64,000 nt of DNA, taken from positions 43,276 through 107,275 of the forward strand of contig JAIQFG010000038.1 of assembly GCA_020073375.1 (NCBI GenBank). Reading direction: 5' to 3'. The position numbers and the translations under genes are program-made. Under the pieces are notes generated by a model. It saw only the letters and a list, made by a program, of their open reading frames with translations, searched no databases and had not been told where the DNA came from. The stretch comes from Terriglobia bacterium (GTDB lineage: Bacteria > Acidobacteriota > Terriglobia > Acidiferrales > UBA7541). Positions 18,808-27,691 of the stretch are shown piece after piece (within the stretch, counting starts at the first letter, position 1; each line of letters starts with the position of its first letter).

Positions 18808-19373
18808 AACCAGCCTCCTACCGCATGAAGAAAGTATGTATCGCGTGCCCGCACCCATGCCGCATACGCGACGCTGCAAACATTCCGATCATTTAAACCC
18901 CGCGCAACGCTTTTTTTCCACTTGGCTCTCCACTTGGCTCAAGGGGCGCCTCCCTAATACACCACTAATTCTGAGCCGACTTTCAGTCCAGGGCAGTGAC
19001 TTAGGTCACTCGGTGGCCTGGAGCGTTTTGGGGCCCAATTGGAAGCCCGAATGTACTGCAAACAGGATCGGGCAACATTCTCCCTCCTCCAATCCACACC
19101 TCTTCAAGAGAGAATCCCGGTTCGGAACGGCACCTGGCTGCACTGTGCTGAGGGCACACACCCGGGCAGCCTCGATACCAACAAGTCTGAGTTGCAATGC
19201 GCCCGAGGGGCAAGGAAATCCAAACTGGAAAGGGTGCCTCATTGTCGATCTCGGTAAATTTCCTGTCAAGGACAGCGGCTCAGGATGTTCTATCGAACAC
19301 ACACTCGGACTTGGCGTTGGTTTGATTATTCTGCCGGATCGCAAATTGGGGGTGCAACCGAGAAAAGGAAAAA
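18808..19373. other. nirK upstream region and tRNA flank, no gene seen
   Basis: About 570 bases with several short open frames but no convincing coding pattern or ribosome site. It should hold the nirK promoter. I looked for an FNR/DNR-type TTGAT-N4-ATCAA site and found none. A weak inverted pair TCGCGT/ACGCGA with a 19-base spacer lies near 18840-18870. Confidence 0.6.
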
Positions 19374-19451
19374 TGGTCGGGGCGAGAGGATTTGAACCTC
19401 CGGCCTCCTGGTCCCGAACCAGGCGCGCTAGCCAGGCTGCGCTACGCCCCG
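19374..19451 (-). tRNA. tRNA-Pro (anticodon CGG)
   Basis: The minus strand folds as a full cloverleaf. Acceptor stem CGGGGCG pairs with CGCCCCG, D stem GCGC/GCGC, anticodon stem CCTGG/CCAGG with loop TTCGGGA (anticodon CGG, G37), five-base variable loop, and T arm GGAGG-TTCAAAT-CCTCT. The discriminator is A, and the CCA end is encoded (19374-19376). The first base is C, as in bacterial tRNA-Pro. Confidence 0.97.
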
Positions 19452-19576
19452 ACGATACGCACTCGGGCGCGGGAAAAAACGGCCCGAATGGAAGATTTAG
19501 AATAGCATAGCTCGCGATGGGAACCTAGAGCAGGGCGCGTCCGACAATGGAGCGGATTCGTACGGATTGATCCCAG

Positions 19577-19653
19577 GTAGGACAGGCTTCAGCTTGTCTG
19601 TTCGTAATTTCCTATGCCGCTCATCAAACCTGACAGGCTGAAGCCTGTCCTAC
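19577..19653. repeat. REP-like inverted doublet, GTAGGACAG family
   Basis: Two 22-base arms, GTAGGACAGGCTTCAGCTTG... at 19577-19598 and its reverse complement at 19632-19653, differ at one position. Each arm can also fold alone, because GACAGGCT and AGCCTGTC are complementary with two bases between. The same arm occurs at 23181 and 59211. Confidence 0.9.
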
Positions 19654-19772
19654 CCGGCAATGGGCGGCGAGCCGCTATGCTATAGTGAATTGAGCGACAC
19701 GGAAAATCCACGCATCTAGCAATGGAATTTTTGACCCGGGAGGAGCGCGGGCGGCGGTTCGCGCGCAACCAG

Positions 19773-20228
19773 ATGGCATTGATCGAGCGCATTCAGAAAG
19801 ACCTGACCGAAGCGATGATGGCCAAGGACGAGCTGCGGCTGAGCGTGCTGCGCATGGTGAAATCCGCGCTGAAGTACAAGGAAATCGAGAAAGTCCGTCC
19901 GCTCGATGACGGTGAATCCCTGCAGGTGCTGCAGACGCTTTTGAAGCAGCGCCGCGAATCAGTCGAGCAATTTACAAAAGGCGGCCGGCAGGATCTGGCC
20001 GACAAGGAAACCAAGGAAATCGCCATCCTTGAGGCCTACATGCCGGCGGGGGCTTCCGATGCCGATATGAGTGCCGCGATTGAAGCCGCGATCGTCGAAA
20101 CCGGAGCGAATTCGCCGAAGTCGATGGGAGCGGTGATCAAGGCAGCCAAGGCGCGGCTGGAAGGCAAAACCGTGGACGGCAAAGTGCTGTCCGAGCGTGT
20201 GAAGGAGCGGCTGTCGAAGATGGGCTAG
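19773..20228 (+). CDS. GatB/YqeY domain protein
   Basis: 151 aa from the ATG at 19773 (MALIERIQKDL), the usual family length; an in-frame ATG at 19722 would add 17 unconserved residues. The YqeY features are clear: an N-terminal helix with MMAKDELRLSVLRMVKSALK, then KQRRESVEQFTKGGR, EIAILEAYMP and a C-terminal helical tail with SPKSMGAVIKA. The domain resembles the tRNA-binding tail of GatB but the stand-alone protein's function is not settled. Monocistronic as far as visible. Confidence 0.92.
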   Translation: MALIERIQKDLTEAMMAKDELRLSVLRMVKSALKYKEIEKVRPLDDGESLQVLQTLLKQRRESVEQFTKGGRQDLADKETKEIAILEAYMPAGASDADMSAAIEAAIVETGANSPKSMGAVIKAAKARLEGKTVDGKVLSERVKERLSKMG

Positions 20229-20371
20229 CGAAACAAGTTGAGAGCCGAGAGTTTAGAGCTAAAGGTCCAAGTCTGAAAGTAAATGTAAGCCCCGCAGTGA
20301 AGGCGAAATCCTTGCAGCCGACTCCTCGTCCTGTATCGACATTGTGACCCTTCCCCGCGTATCCTCCTCGG

Positions 20372-20797
20372 ATGCCGTTACCCGAAACAATTTCCGTTCG
20401 CTACACCGACGAAGAGGCCGGATATGTGACCGTGCGGCCGGTGGTCGACCCTGCGCGTCCTTTTTCCCCGGGCCAATGCACGCTGGCGATCCTGGAATCC
20501 GGCGGGGTAAGCCCAAGGCATCTGATGGAACTGGATCGGGAAGCGGGATTAAAGCGCAGGATATTTCGCAAACAGAGTTTCTGGGAAGCCCTATTGGAAA
20601 TTGCAGCCAGCGAAAACATTCAGTATCACGGATACTCCTACGGCCGCGGGGCCGACATCTACCGTCTCGACCTGGACGGTGAAATTGTCGGGCAGATTAC
20701 CGAGGCCCTGAAGCGTCTGGCGCCGCGAGGTCTGCACATCGTATTCGGCACGCTGCCCGCGGCCGCAAGCATTCTCTTTGTCTGCCCGAGGGCTTAG
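20372..20797 (+). CDS. Hypothetical protein
   Basis: 141 aa, not recognised. The composition and codon use match neighbouring genes and it is mostly alpha/beta with no signal peptide and no membrane segment. Recognisable traits are a YxDEEAGYVTVRPV N-terminal strand region, a basic stretch LKRRIFRKQSFWEALLEIA, and a hydrophobic C-terminus IVFGTLPAAASILFVC. No good Shine-Dalgarno is seen before the ATG. It lies between the yqeY-like and OPT genes in the same direction. Confidence 0.55.
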   Translation: MPLPETISVRYTDEEAGYVTVRPVVDPARPFSPGQCTLAILESGGVSPRHLMELDREAGLKRRIFRKQSFWEALLEIAASENIQYHGYSYGRGADIYRLDLDGEIVGQITEALKRLAPRGLHIVFGTLPAAASILFVCPRA

Positions 20798-20973
20798 GTT
20801 TCGTGGCAGGCGTTTGCGCGCCCTTAGCCGAATGGGCATTTGCTTCCGACGCGCCGCGCAAATTTATGTCTAACCCAAAACAATTTAGGCCATAATGCCG
20901 GGCGACCCCCGTGGCGCTGGAAGGCTCGGCCCGTGGCGGCGGATTTGCCCCGGTGAGATCGCGGAGGTGAAGC

Positions 20974-23175
20974 TTGGCCGAAAAACCCTGGAGTTCGACG
21001 GCGCCGCCGGCTGATTTCCGCCCGTACGTCGATTCATCGAGCGCGATCACCGAGTTCAGCTGGCGTGCCGTCATTCTGGGATCGCTGTTCGGCATATTGT
21101 TCGGAGCCGTTTCCGTGTACGTCGGGCTGCGCGCGGGGCTCACCGTTTCCGCCTCGATTCCGATCTCCGTCCTGTCGATTTCCATTCTGCGCGCGTTCGG
21201 CAAATCAACAATTCTCGAAAATAACATTGTGCAGACCACGGGCTCGGCGGGCGAATCGGCCGCGGCCGGTGTGATTTTCACTCTCCCCGCGCTGATTTTT
21301 CTGGGTTTTTCGCTGAATACTGAATACTGGCGCGTATTTTTTCTGGCATTGATCGGCGGTTGGCTGGGCGTTCTGCTGATGATCCCGCTGCGGCGGCAGC
21401 TGATCGTCAAAGAGCACGGCAACCTCACATTTCCCGAAGGCACGGCGTGCGCGGACGTCCTGGTGGCAGGCGAGCGAGGCGGCTCGTTTGCCGGGCGCGT
21501 TTTCTGGGGGCTCGGCCTCGGCGGCGTCTACACCTTTTGCATGAACACGCTGGGGATGTGGCCGGGCCAGCCGGAGTACCGGCCGAACTGGCTGCCGGGG
21601 GCGTCGGTCCGTACGGCCATCACCTCGGAATATCTGGGCGTCGGTTACATTATCGGGCCGCGTGTTTCCGGAACGCTGTTTGCCGGCGGGGTAATTTCTT
21701 GGCTGGTGCTGATGCCGGCGATCAAATTTTTCGGATCGCTTTCGCCGAATGCGCCGCTGTATCCCAGCACCGTGCCGATTCCGCAGATGACGCCCGACCA
21801 GCTTTGGGCCAGTTACATCCGACCCATGGGCGCGGGCGCCGTCGCCGCGTCCGGACTTATTACATTGATCAAGACAATGCCCACGATTTTCGCGGCGCTC
21901 ACTGCCGGCCTCGCGGACATGCGCAAGAACAGGGAAGCGGCGGCCGCAACCAGCCGCACCGAACGCGACATTTCGATGCGCTTCGTCCTGATCGGGTCCG
22001 GCGTGCTTCTATTCATGATGTGGGCGCTGCTGCGGTTCAAGCCGGTTCCCGGAGCGCAGACCGGGGCGTTCGCCAACCTGATTGCGGCGATCTTTGTAAT
22101 CGTTTTCGGTTTTCTATTTGTGACCGTCGCTTCGCGCATCAGCGGATTGATCGGCAATTCGTCCAATCCCATCAGCGGCATGACTATTGCCACGCTGATG
22201 GCCACCTGCGCCGTGTTCCTGGTGATTCACTGGACGGCGAACTCATACGCGGTTCTCGCGCTCACGATCGGCGGCGTCGTGTGCATCGCGGCGGCGATTG
22301 CCGGTGCGACTTCGCAGGATTTGAAAACAGGCTATCTGGTCGGCGCGACTCCCTACCAGCAGCAACTCGCTCTGATCGTCGGCGTCCTGGTTTCCTCGTT
22401 CGCCATCGGCGGAACGCTGATCCTGATGAATATTGGCCTCGCGCAGTACAAGCCCATGCAAATCGGGCTCGACATCGACAATCTGCCCACCGGCGTGCAG
22501 CTTCAGGACAATTCGTTCGACCATGAAGGAAAGAAGTACATCCTGGTGAATTCGATCGGATCGAGCGTCATTCCCGACGGAAAATATCTCTATGACTCGG
22601 GAACGAAACAAATTGAAATTCAGTGGGTGCAGGGAATCGGTAGCGACCAGGCGGCCGCTCCACAGGCGCGCCTGATGGCCACGGTGATCAGCGGGATTCT
22701 CAACCAGCGATTGCCCTGGCGGCTGGTTTTTCTAGGCGTCTTTCTCGTGATTGCCGTGGAATTGCTCGGCGTGCGTTCGCTTCCGTTTGCCGTGGGCTCG
22801 TACATTTCGATCGCCACCACCATGGCCATGTTCGCCGGAGGATTATTGCGCTGGATCGTGGAGCGCGGCCAGCAGCAGAAAAGCGGCGCCGAGAGTGAAG
22901 TCAGCCCCGGCTCTCTCTATTCGAGCGGCTTAATCGCGGCCGGCGGCGTTTTCGGATTGCTCGCCATCTTCCTCAACCTGCTGCAGGACCCCGAGCTGAG
23001 CAAGCGACTGCCGCACTGGCTGATGAGCGCGCTCTTTTTGCCCTGGCCCGCGAAGATTTTTGCGTTCGGCGAAAAATTCATGCCGCAGGTAAGCCAGTCG
23101 CCGTGGCTCGGCGTGGTGATGTTCCTGCTGCTGGCGTCTTCGCTGTTTGTGTTTGCACGCAAGAAGCTGGAGTAG
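20974..23175 (+). CDS. OPT-family oligopeptide transporter
   Basis: 733 aa polytopic membrane protein. The start is a TTG three bases after GGAGGTGA at 20963-20970; no in-frame ATG matches as well. Around 14-16 hydrophobic segments are present, with family-like stretches such as FGAVSVYVGLRAGLTVSASIP, NIVQTTGSAGESAAAGVIF and FPEGTACADVLVAGE. OPT carriers import oligopeptides or metal chelates using the proton gradient; this prokaryotic branch is poorly characterised. A repeat doublet follows six bases after the stop. Confidence 0.92.
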   Translation: MAEKPWSSTAPPADFRPYVDSSSAITEFSWRAVILGSLFGILFGAVSVYVGLRAGLTVSASIPISVLSISILRAFGKSTILENNIVQTTGSAGESAAAGVIFTLPALIFLGFSLNTEYWRVFFLALIGGWLGVLLMIPLRRQLIVKEHGNLTFPEGTACADVLVAGERGGSFAGRVFWGLGLGGVYTFCMNTLGMWPGQPEYRPNWLPGASVRTAITSEYLGVGYIIGPRVSGTLFAGGVISWLVLMPAIKFFGSLSPNAPLYPSTVPIPQMTPDQLWASYIRPMGAGAVAASGLITLIKTMPTIFAALTAGLADMRKNREAAAATSRTERDISMRFVLIGSGVLLFMMWALLRFKPVPGAQTGAFANLIAAIFVIVFGFLFVTVASRISGLIGNSSNPISGMTIATLMATCAVFLVIHWTANSYAVLALTIGGVVCIAAAIAGATSQDLKTGYLVGATPYQQQLALIVGVLVSSFAIGGTLILMNIGLAQYKPMQIGLDIDNLPTGVQLQDNSFDHEGKKYILVNSIGSSVIPDGKYLYDSGTKQIEIQWVQGIGSDQAAAPQARLMATVISGILNQRLPWRLVFLGVFLVIAVELLGVRSLPFAVGSYISIATTMAMFAGGLLRWIVERGQQQKSGAESEVSPGSLYSSGLIAAGGVFGLLAIFLNLLQDPELSKRLPHWLMSALFLPWPAKIFAFGEKFMPQVSQSPWLGVVMFLLLASSLFVFARKKLE

Positions 23176-23180
23176 CGCCA

Positions 23181-23257
23181 GTAGGACAGGCTTCAGCCTG
23201 TTGGTTTAGGTTTCACGCGTGCACGATTTCAACCCGACAGGCTGAAGCCTGTCCTAC
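23181..23257. repeat. REP-like inverted doublet, GTAGGACAG family
   Basis: Arms of 24 bases at 23181-23204 and 23234-23257 match as reverse complements with one mismatch. The arm sequence is the same as at 19577 and 59211. It sits between the OPT stop and the amidase start. Confidence 0.9.
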
Positions 23258-23268
23258 TAAACCCCGCC

Positions 23269-24768
23269 ATGAGCGAAAATCAGCCAACGCGCCGCGAAAT
23301 CCTGCTGGGCACGGCGGCGTCGTTTCTGCTGAATGGAAATCTGAAGGGACAGGCGATGGATTCCTCCATTTGTTTTCTGAGCGCCATCGAGATGGCGCGG
23401 CTGATCCGTGCTAAAAAGCTTTCGGCGCGCGAAGCCCTGGCCGATCACCTGAAGCAGATCGAGCGCGTGAATCCCAAAGTGAACGCCATCGTGACGCTGG
23501 TCGCGGACATGGCCGCCGACGCCGCGGCCAAGGCCGACGAGATGCAAGCGCGCAAGCAAACCTTGGGCCCGTTGCACGGCCTGCCCGTCGCGCACAAGGA
23601 TCTGCTGGAGACGCGCGGCATCCGCACCACATTCGGATCGCTGCTTTACAAGGACTACATCCCCGCCGAGGACGACATCGTGGTCGAGCGCATGAGGCGC
23701 GCCGGCGCGATCATCATCGGAAAAACCAACACGCCCGAATTCGGCGCGGGATCGCAGACGTTCAACAAAGTTTTCGGCGCGACGCGCAATCCCTACGACC
23801 TGTCAAAAACGTGCGGCGGATCCTCCGGCGGCGCGGCCGTTTCGCTCGCATGCGGCCTTGCGCCCGTGGTCAGCGGCTCCGATACCGGAGGCTCGCTGCG
23901 CAATCCCGCCGCGTTCTGCAACGTCGTCGGTTTCCGGCCGTCCATCGGCCGGGTGCCGAACCCAAAGGCGGCGTTTGCATGGTCCACGCTCAGCACTTCC
24001 GGTTGCCTCGGGCGATCGGTGGCCGATCTTGCCTACGTGCTGAGCACGATCGCGGGGCCGGATTCCCGCGCGCCGCTCTCGATCAAGGAACCGGGAGATA
24101 TTTTCGCGCGCCCGCTCGACCGCAGTTTCAAAGGCGTGCGCGTGGCCTGGTTCAAGGATCTGGGCGGCGCGCCCTTCGATCCGCGCGTGCGCGCGGTGGT
24201 GGATGGCCAGAGAAAAACGTTAGAATCGCTGGGCTGCATCGTCGAGCAGGCCGAGCCGGACTTTGCCCCCGCGGAAATCGCGTTTCGCACCCTGCGCGCG
24301 CTGGCGTCGGCCAACGCGTATGGCGAGCGCCTGCACGATCACCCGGATGCGTTCAAGGACACGCTGAAAGGCGAGATCGAGGAAGGCCTGCGCCTCTCCA
24401 GCATGGACATCGCGCGCGCCGAAACCGCCCATGGCCAGCTCTGGCGCGGCTTTCAGGCGTTTCTGGAAAAATACGAATATTTTGTTTTGTCCACCGCGCA
24501 GTTGCCGGCATTCGACGTCGATATTCCATACCCCACGGAAATCGCAAGCATGAAATTCACGAACTACATCGACTGGATGAAGTCATGCTGGTACATCTCT
24601 GCCACGGGGAATCCGGCGGCTTCGGTGCCGGCAGGGTTCACACCGGAAGGGCTTCCTGTGGGAATACAGATCGTGGGCCGCAACAGGGAAGATTTCAGTG
24701 TGCTGCAACTGGCGCACGCGTTTGAATTGGCGACTGGATTTGGGAAGAGACGGCCAATCGTTGCCTAA
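23269..24768 (+). CDS. Tat-exported amidase (amidase signature family)
   Basis: 499 aa. The N-terminus TRREILLGTAASFLL matches a twin-arginine signal, so export folded is likely. The amidase signature catalytic triad is complete: Lys110 in VAHKD, the cis-Ser186 in CGGSSGG, and the nucleophile Ser209 in SDTGGSLRNP. Length is usual for GatA-type amidases, but the signal peptide and the absence of gatB/gatC argue against a role in tRNA amidation. Probable substrates are aliphatic or aryl amides or peptides. It starts 11 bases after a repeat doublet. Confidence 0.9.
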   Translation: MSENQPTRREILLGTAASFLLNGNLKGQAMDSSICFLSAIEMARLIRAKKLSAREALADHLKQIERVNPKVNAIVTLVADMAADAAAKADEMQARKQTLGPLHGLPVAHKDLLETRGIRTTFGSLLYKDYIPAEDDIVVERMRRAGAIIIGKTNTPEFGAGSQTFNKVFGATRNPYDLSKTCGGSSGGAAVSLACGLAPVVSGSDTGGSLRNPAAFCNVVGFRPSIGRVPNPKAAFAWSTLSTSGCLGRSVADLAYVLSTIAGPDSRAPLSIKEPGDIFARPLDRSFKGVRVAWFKDLGGAPFDPRVRAVVDGQRKTLESLGCIVEQAEPDFAPAEIAFRTLRALASANAYGERLHDHPDAFKDTLKGEIEEGLRLSSMDIARAETAHGQLWRGFQAFLEKYEYFVLSTAQLPAFDVDIPYPTEIASMKFTNYIDWMKSCWYISATGNPAASVPAGFTPEGLPVGIQIVGRNREDFSVLQLAHAFELATGFGKRRPIVA

Positions 24769-24785
24769 AAAATGCGCGCAAACCT

Positions 24786-25661
24786 CTATTTTTGTAGGTC
24801 AGAGGAATGTTCCTTTATCACCGTCGCCACCTCTGAGCCAGCCACAGCTTCGCCAATCATTACTTGAGTTTTCTGATAGAACTCGTCGAGAACAAGCGCA
24901 GTCAAATAAGCTTCGCTCACTTGCTCTTTGCTGCCGTCTGGATGAGTAACCATCCCAGACATGACGCCCCAGCCTTTTTGATTCATAAGAACGTCGATGG
25001 CTTGTTTGACTTCATTTGGGTAAAAATTGAATGTCAACACAACGACGCCAATGACCTCGTTGTCGTGTGAAATCAGTAGTGGACCACCCGAATTCCCATG
25101 GTTGAAGGCACCATTTACTATGATATGTTTCACAGCCTTGCCGCTCGAAGTGTCTTCTCGATAGCCGGATACATACCCAACGCTGAGTAAGGGCGAAATG
25201 CCGTTGTACAAGAACGGATATCCCCAAGTCGACACAGAGGTTCCGGGAACGGGAGTATCTTTCACGGCCAGCTTCAGGCCACCCGGTAATTTTTCCGCAG
25301 GTACCAGCAACGCGATGTCACGCCCCGCGTCCCGGATAATGCGGGAAAATTTAACCGGCTTATTTGCCGTGCTGATCCCAACTAGATTTTGTTCCGTGCA
25401 GGTCGCAACCACATGGACATTTGTGACAATGATTCCAGTATCTAAAAGAAACCCAGAACCGCTCGCCACATTGGGGCACTTGATCAAGTAAATTGCACCC
25501 AGTGACCTGCGTTGTTCGGGGCCAGCAGCGTCGATAACTAATCCCGCGTTAACCGAGGTCGTGACGGCAACTGGCGCTTGCGCGAAAATGGGGAGCCCAT
25601 AGGCCAGGCTGAGAAATCCGAGGAATAGGCTCATTGCGAAAGAACTTATTTGGGTGTTCAT
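24786..25661 (-). CDS. Secreted trypsin-like serine protease
   Basis: 291 aa with a signal peptide (cleavage near AQA, residue 28). The catalytic triad is visible as His83 (TNVHVV), Asp115 (RDIALL) and Ser191 (GNSGGPL), the S1 protease pattern; no PDZ domain follows. The last 60 residues are helical and unassigned. The gene is visibly more AT-rich than its neighbours, which may mean recent transfer. It is convergent with the amidase gene and ends 17 bases from it. Substrate unknown. Confidence 0.88.
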   Translation of the reverse strand: MNTQISSFAMSLFLGFLSLAYGLPIFAQAPVAVTTSVNAGLVIDAAGPEQRRSLGAIYLIKCPNVASGSGFLLDTGIIVTNVHVVATCTEQNLVGISTANKPVKFSRIIRDAGRDIALLVPAEKLPGGLKLAVKDTPVPGTSVSTWGYPFLYNGISPLLSVGYVSGYREDTSSGKAVKHIIVNGAFNHGNSGGPLLISHDNEVIGVVVLTFNFYPNEVKQAIDVLMNQKGWGVMSGMVTHPDGSKEQVSEAYLTALVLDEFYQKTQVMIGEAVAGSEVATVIKEHSSDLQK

Positions 25662-25765
25662 AGTTCACCTCCACACATTAGAACGAAAATGCGGCGCAAA
25701 CTTGCAGTCACTAAAGATTGATTCGTTTGCGCAGCGCATGAGGTCTACTAGGAGACATAACCCGC

Positions 25766-25800
25766 TATCTATCAGCACGATAAAGGTATCTATCGGCACG
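25766..25800. promoter_or_regulatory. Direct repeat upstream of protease gene
   Basis: TATCTATCAGCACG (25766-25779) and TATCTATCGGCACG (25787-25800) differ at one base and repeat at a 21-bp interval, two helical turns. They lie about 105 bases before the protease start and could be a tandem operator. No regulator gene is adjacent. Confidence 0.35.
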
Positions 25801-25857
25801 CGAGAAGCAGTCGGCGCCGAAGGCTTCCCTAATTTTTCGCGACGAATACTTGAACGA

Positions 25858-26988
25858 CTAAGAATAATTCAGCACATGCCCATGCTTGCCCGACCACTCC
25901 TCGTAAAACTGCTCGATCGTCCGCTGGATCCCGAATCCCCACGAAAACAGCCGGTAATTCTTGAATTTGTCGGGGATCACGTAGCGCTCGGTCGCTTCCT
26001 CGACGGGGACGCCGGCCTTGTAGGATTTTTCCGCTTGTTCGGCGAGATCGTCGAAGCAGGAGCGCATTTCCGACACGCCTTCCTGTCCGCAAATATTGCC
26101 GTGGCCGGGGACGAAAAGCGTTTTCTTGTCAAAGGTGGCGAATTTGGCGAGCGTCTCGCGCCATTTCATGGCGTAGCCGTTGATGTTGACGGGGTATTGC
26201 CCGCCGGTCAGCAAGTCGCCCATGTACGCGACGTTTTGTTCGGGCACGCGGAAGATCAGGTCGGTGTCCGTGTGGCCGATGTAGTGCTCGACCACGACGG
26301 TGAGGCCGCCGAGATCGATTTTGATGGGCATCTTCGCGGGGTCGAGCGAACGGTTCGGAAGCGCGAGGACGGCTTGACTCACCGGGACAAACATTCCGGA
26401 AACGCCTTCAATGTCGCTTTTGAAGTGTTCGCGCTGCGCGTCGGTCTTGGCTTCCTTCACGCGCTTTTCCCACGGAACGAGAAACGTTTCCAGGCTTTCC
26501 GACTGCCATTTCGGATAGATCGCGGCCATGCGCGCGGGCACGTCGGCGTGTGCCCAGATAGGAATTCCCGCGCCGCCGTACACAGAGTTTCCCAGCGTGT
26601 GGTCGAAATGCCAGTGTGTGTTGAGCGCGCCATGGACGGGCAACTGCGTCAGCGTGCGCAGCGTGTCCAGCTGAAATTGCGCGGCGATGGGCGTCTGAAA
26701 TCCCTCGATCATCATGGCCGCGTCGCGGCCGATCAGGATTCCACCGTTGGATCGCGCCTGCAAACCCTTGGACCGGTCGGTAATCGTGGCATACAAGCCT
26801 TCGCCGATTTTTCGGATGGAGGCGAAGCCCTTATCGGCGACGGGCTGCGCGGCGATGCGCGGGTCGCTTGCCATTCCCTGGGCCAGCGCGGGCAGCGGCG
26901 CGAATTTCGCGGCGGCGTATAGCGCGCCCAGCGACGACGTGCCGGCAAGGAATTTTCTTCGCGAAAACGGCCTGGCAAAAGTATTCAT
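25858..26988 (-). CDS. Tat-exported MBL-fold metallohydrolase
   Basis: 376 aa from the ATG at 26988, which follows GGAGA; a frame beginning 75 bases further up lacks a ribosome site. The N-terminus FSRRKFLAGTSSLGA is a twin-arginine signal. The metallo-beta-lactamase fold is shown by NTHWHFDHTLGN (HxHxDH), GHTDTDLIF and VPGHGNICG. This branch of exported MBL hydrolases (SoxH-like) includes hydrolases of unknown substrate; beta-lactamase activity is not implied. About 196 bases separate it from the protease gene. Confidence 0.87.
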   Translation of the reverse strand: MNTFARPFSRRKFLAGTSSLGALYAAAKFAPLPALAQGMASDPRIAAQPVADKGFASIRKIGEGLYATITDRSKGLQARSNGGILIGRDAAMMIEGFQTPIAAQFQLDTLRTLTQLPVHGALNTHWHFDHTLGNSVYGGAGIPIWAHADVPARMAAIYPKWQSESLETFLVPWEKRVKEAKTDAQREHFKSDIEGVSGMFVPVSQAVLALPNRSLDPAKMPIKIDLGGLTVVVEHYIGHTDTDLIFRVPEQNVAYMGDLLTGGQYPVNINGYAMKWRETLAKFATFDKKTLFVPGHGNICGQEGVSEMRSCFDDLAEQAEKSYKAGVPVEEATERYVIPDKFKNYRLFSWGFGIQRTIEQFYEEWSGKHGHVLNYS

Positions 26989-27050
26989 GGGATTCTCCGT
27001 GGATCTCAACGGAGCATAGAGGATTTGATGCCGTGGAGCAACGGGGTTTT

Positions 27051-27169
27051 GTAGGACAGACACTCTTGTTTGTCCCTTAAAGTCCTGCGGGGCTTTCGCG
27101 TAACAAGAAGAAAGTTACGCGTGCATTTGTCCTTATCCCATCGAGGAAAGACAAGAGCGTCTGTCCTAC
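27051..27169. repeat. REP-like inverted doublet, GTAGGACAGACA subfamily
   Basis: Outer arms of 25 bases at 27051-27075 and 27145-27169 are reverse complements with about three mismatches, enclosing 69 unrelated bases. Same termini GTAGGACAG/CTGTCCTAC as the other doublets but a different core (ACACTCTTGT). The right terminus holds the stop codon of the next minus-strand gene. Confidence 0.85.
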
Positions 27170-27501
27170 CGTAATGGCTTCTTGATCCCATCGTAGATGA
27201 TGATCGACAGCACCACCAGCACCCACACCGGAAAAACGCCCATGCCGGGGATGGCTTCGGCGACCAATCCGGGCAGCAAAGCCCACCGCCGGCCGAGGAT
27301 CAGGAACAGGATGATCGCCGTGACCACGTCAAGCGCCACCTGCAAGGGCGGCGCAATCACCGTCCACATGGCGAGAAAATCGGAAATGGCTGCGACGCCA
27401 AACGCAATCGCCATCCGGGATCGAGAGTGGCGCGGCGTTTGCGCGGGGATGGCCTCGGCGCCTTTTTCCGAAACGATGATTGCGGGCTTGTTGGCTTCCA
27501 T
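27166..27501 (-). CDS. Small membrane protein of unknown function
   Basis: 111 aa. Residues 1-30 are soluble and basic, then hydrophobic stretches at about 31-47, 50-70 and 85-102 make two or three membrane segments, ending in the basic tail YDGIKKPLR. Not assigned to a known family by me. Its TAG stop lies inside the palindromic repeat at 27145-27169. It is followed on the same strand by the MBL hydrolase gene 180 bases away. Confidence 0.65.
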   Translation of the reverse strand: MEANKPAIIVSEKGAEAIPAQTPRHSRSRMAIAFGVAAISDFLAMWTVIAPPLQVALDVVTAIILFLILGRRWALLPGLVAEAIPGMGVFPVWVLVVLSIIIYDGIKKPLR

Positions 27502-27691
27502 CGTGATGCTCCCGGACCCGGTCCCCTACGCCCATTAAACCAGCAAAGATCGTGCCATGGCCGCAGACTGTCCGCAAGGACAGCGTCTTGATTGAAAGAT
27601 TGGACACGGAGCGGCGCCAATTCTTCCCCTGGAATTCCCATTTCTGCTATGATCTTTCAACCGCCCAAATTTCCAATAAGGAGTTCTAACG

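Noticed and set aside
18999..19016. GGTCACTCGGTGGCC-type sequence as FNR/NNR site for nirK
   Set aside because: Does not fit TTGAT-N4-ATCAA and lies about 190 bases from the start.
19374..19451. tRNA-Pro as attachment site of an integrated element
   Set aside because: No integrase gene and no second copy of the tRNA 3' end in the window.
18836..19510. Open frame of 224 codons running antisense through the tRNA-Pro gene
   Set aside because: The GARGFEPPASWSR stretch is the well-known false translation of the antisense of tRNA-Pro; the cloverleaf explains it.
21360..22526. 388-codon frame inside the OPT gene
   Set aside because: Arg/Ala-rich shadow in another frame; the OPT frame has the membrane pattern.
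25654..26922. Long plus-strand frame antisense to the MBL hydrolase gene
   Set aside because: Opposite the clear MBL gene with HxHxDH motif; typical GC-rich shadow frame.
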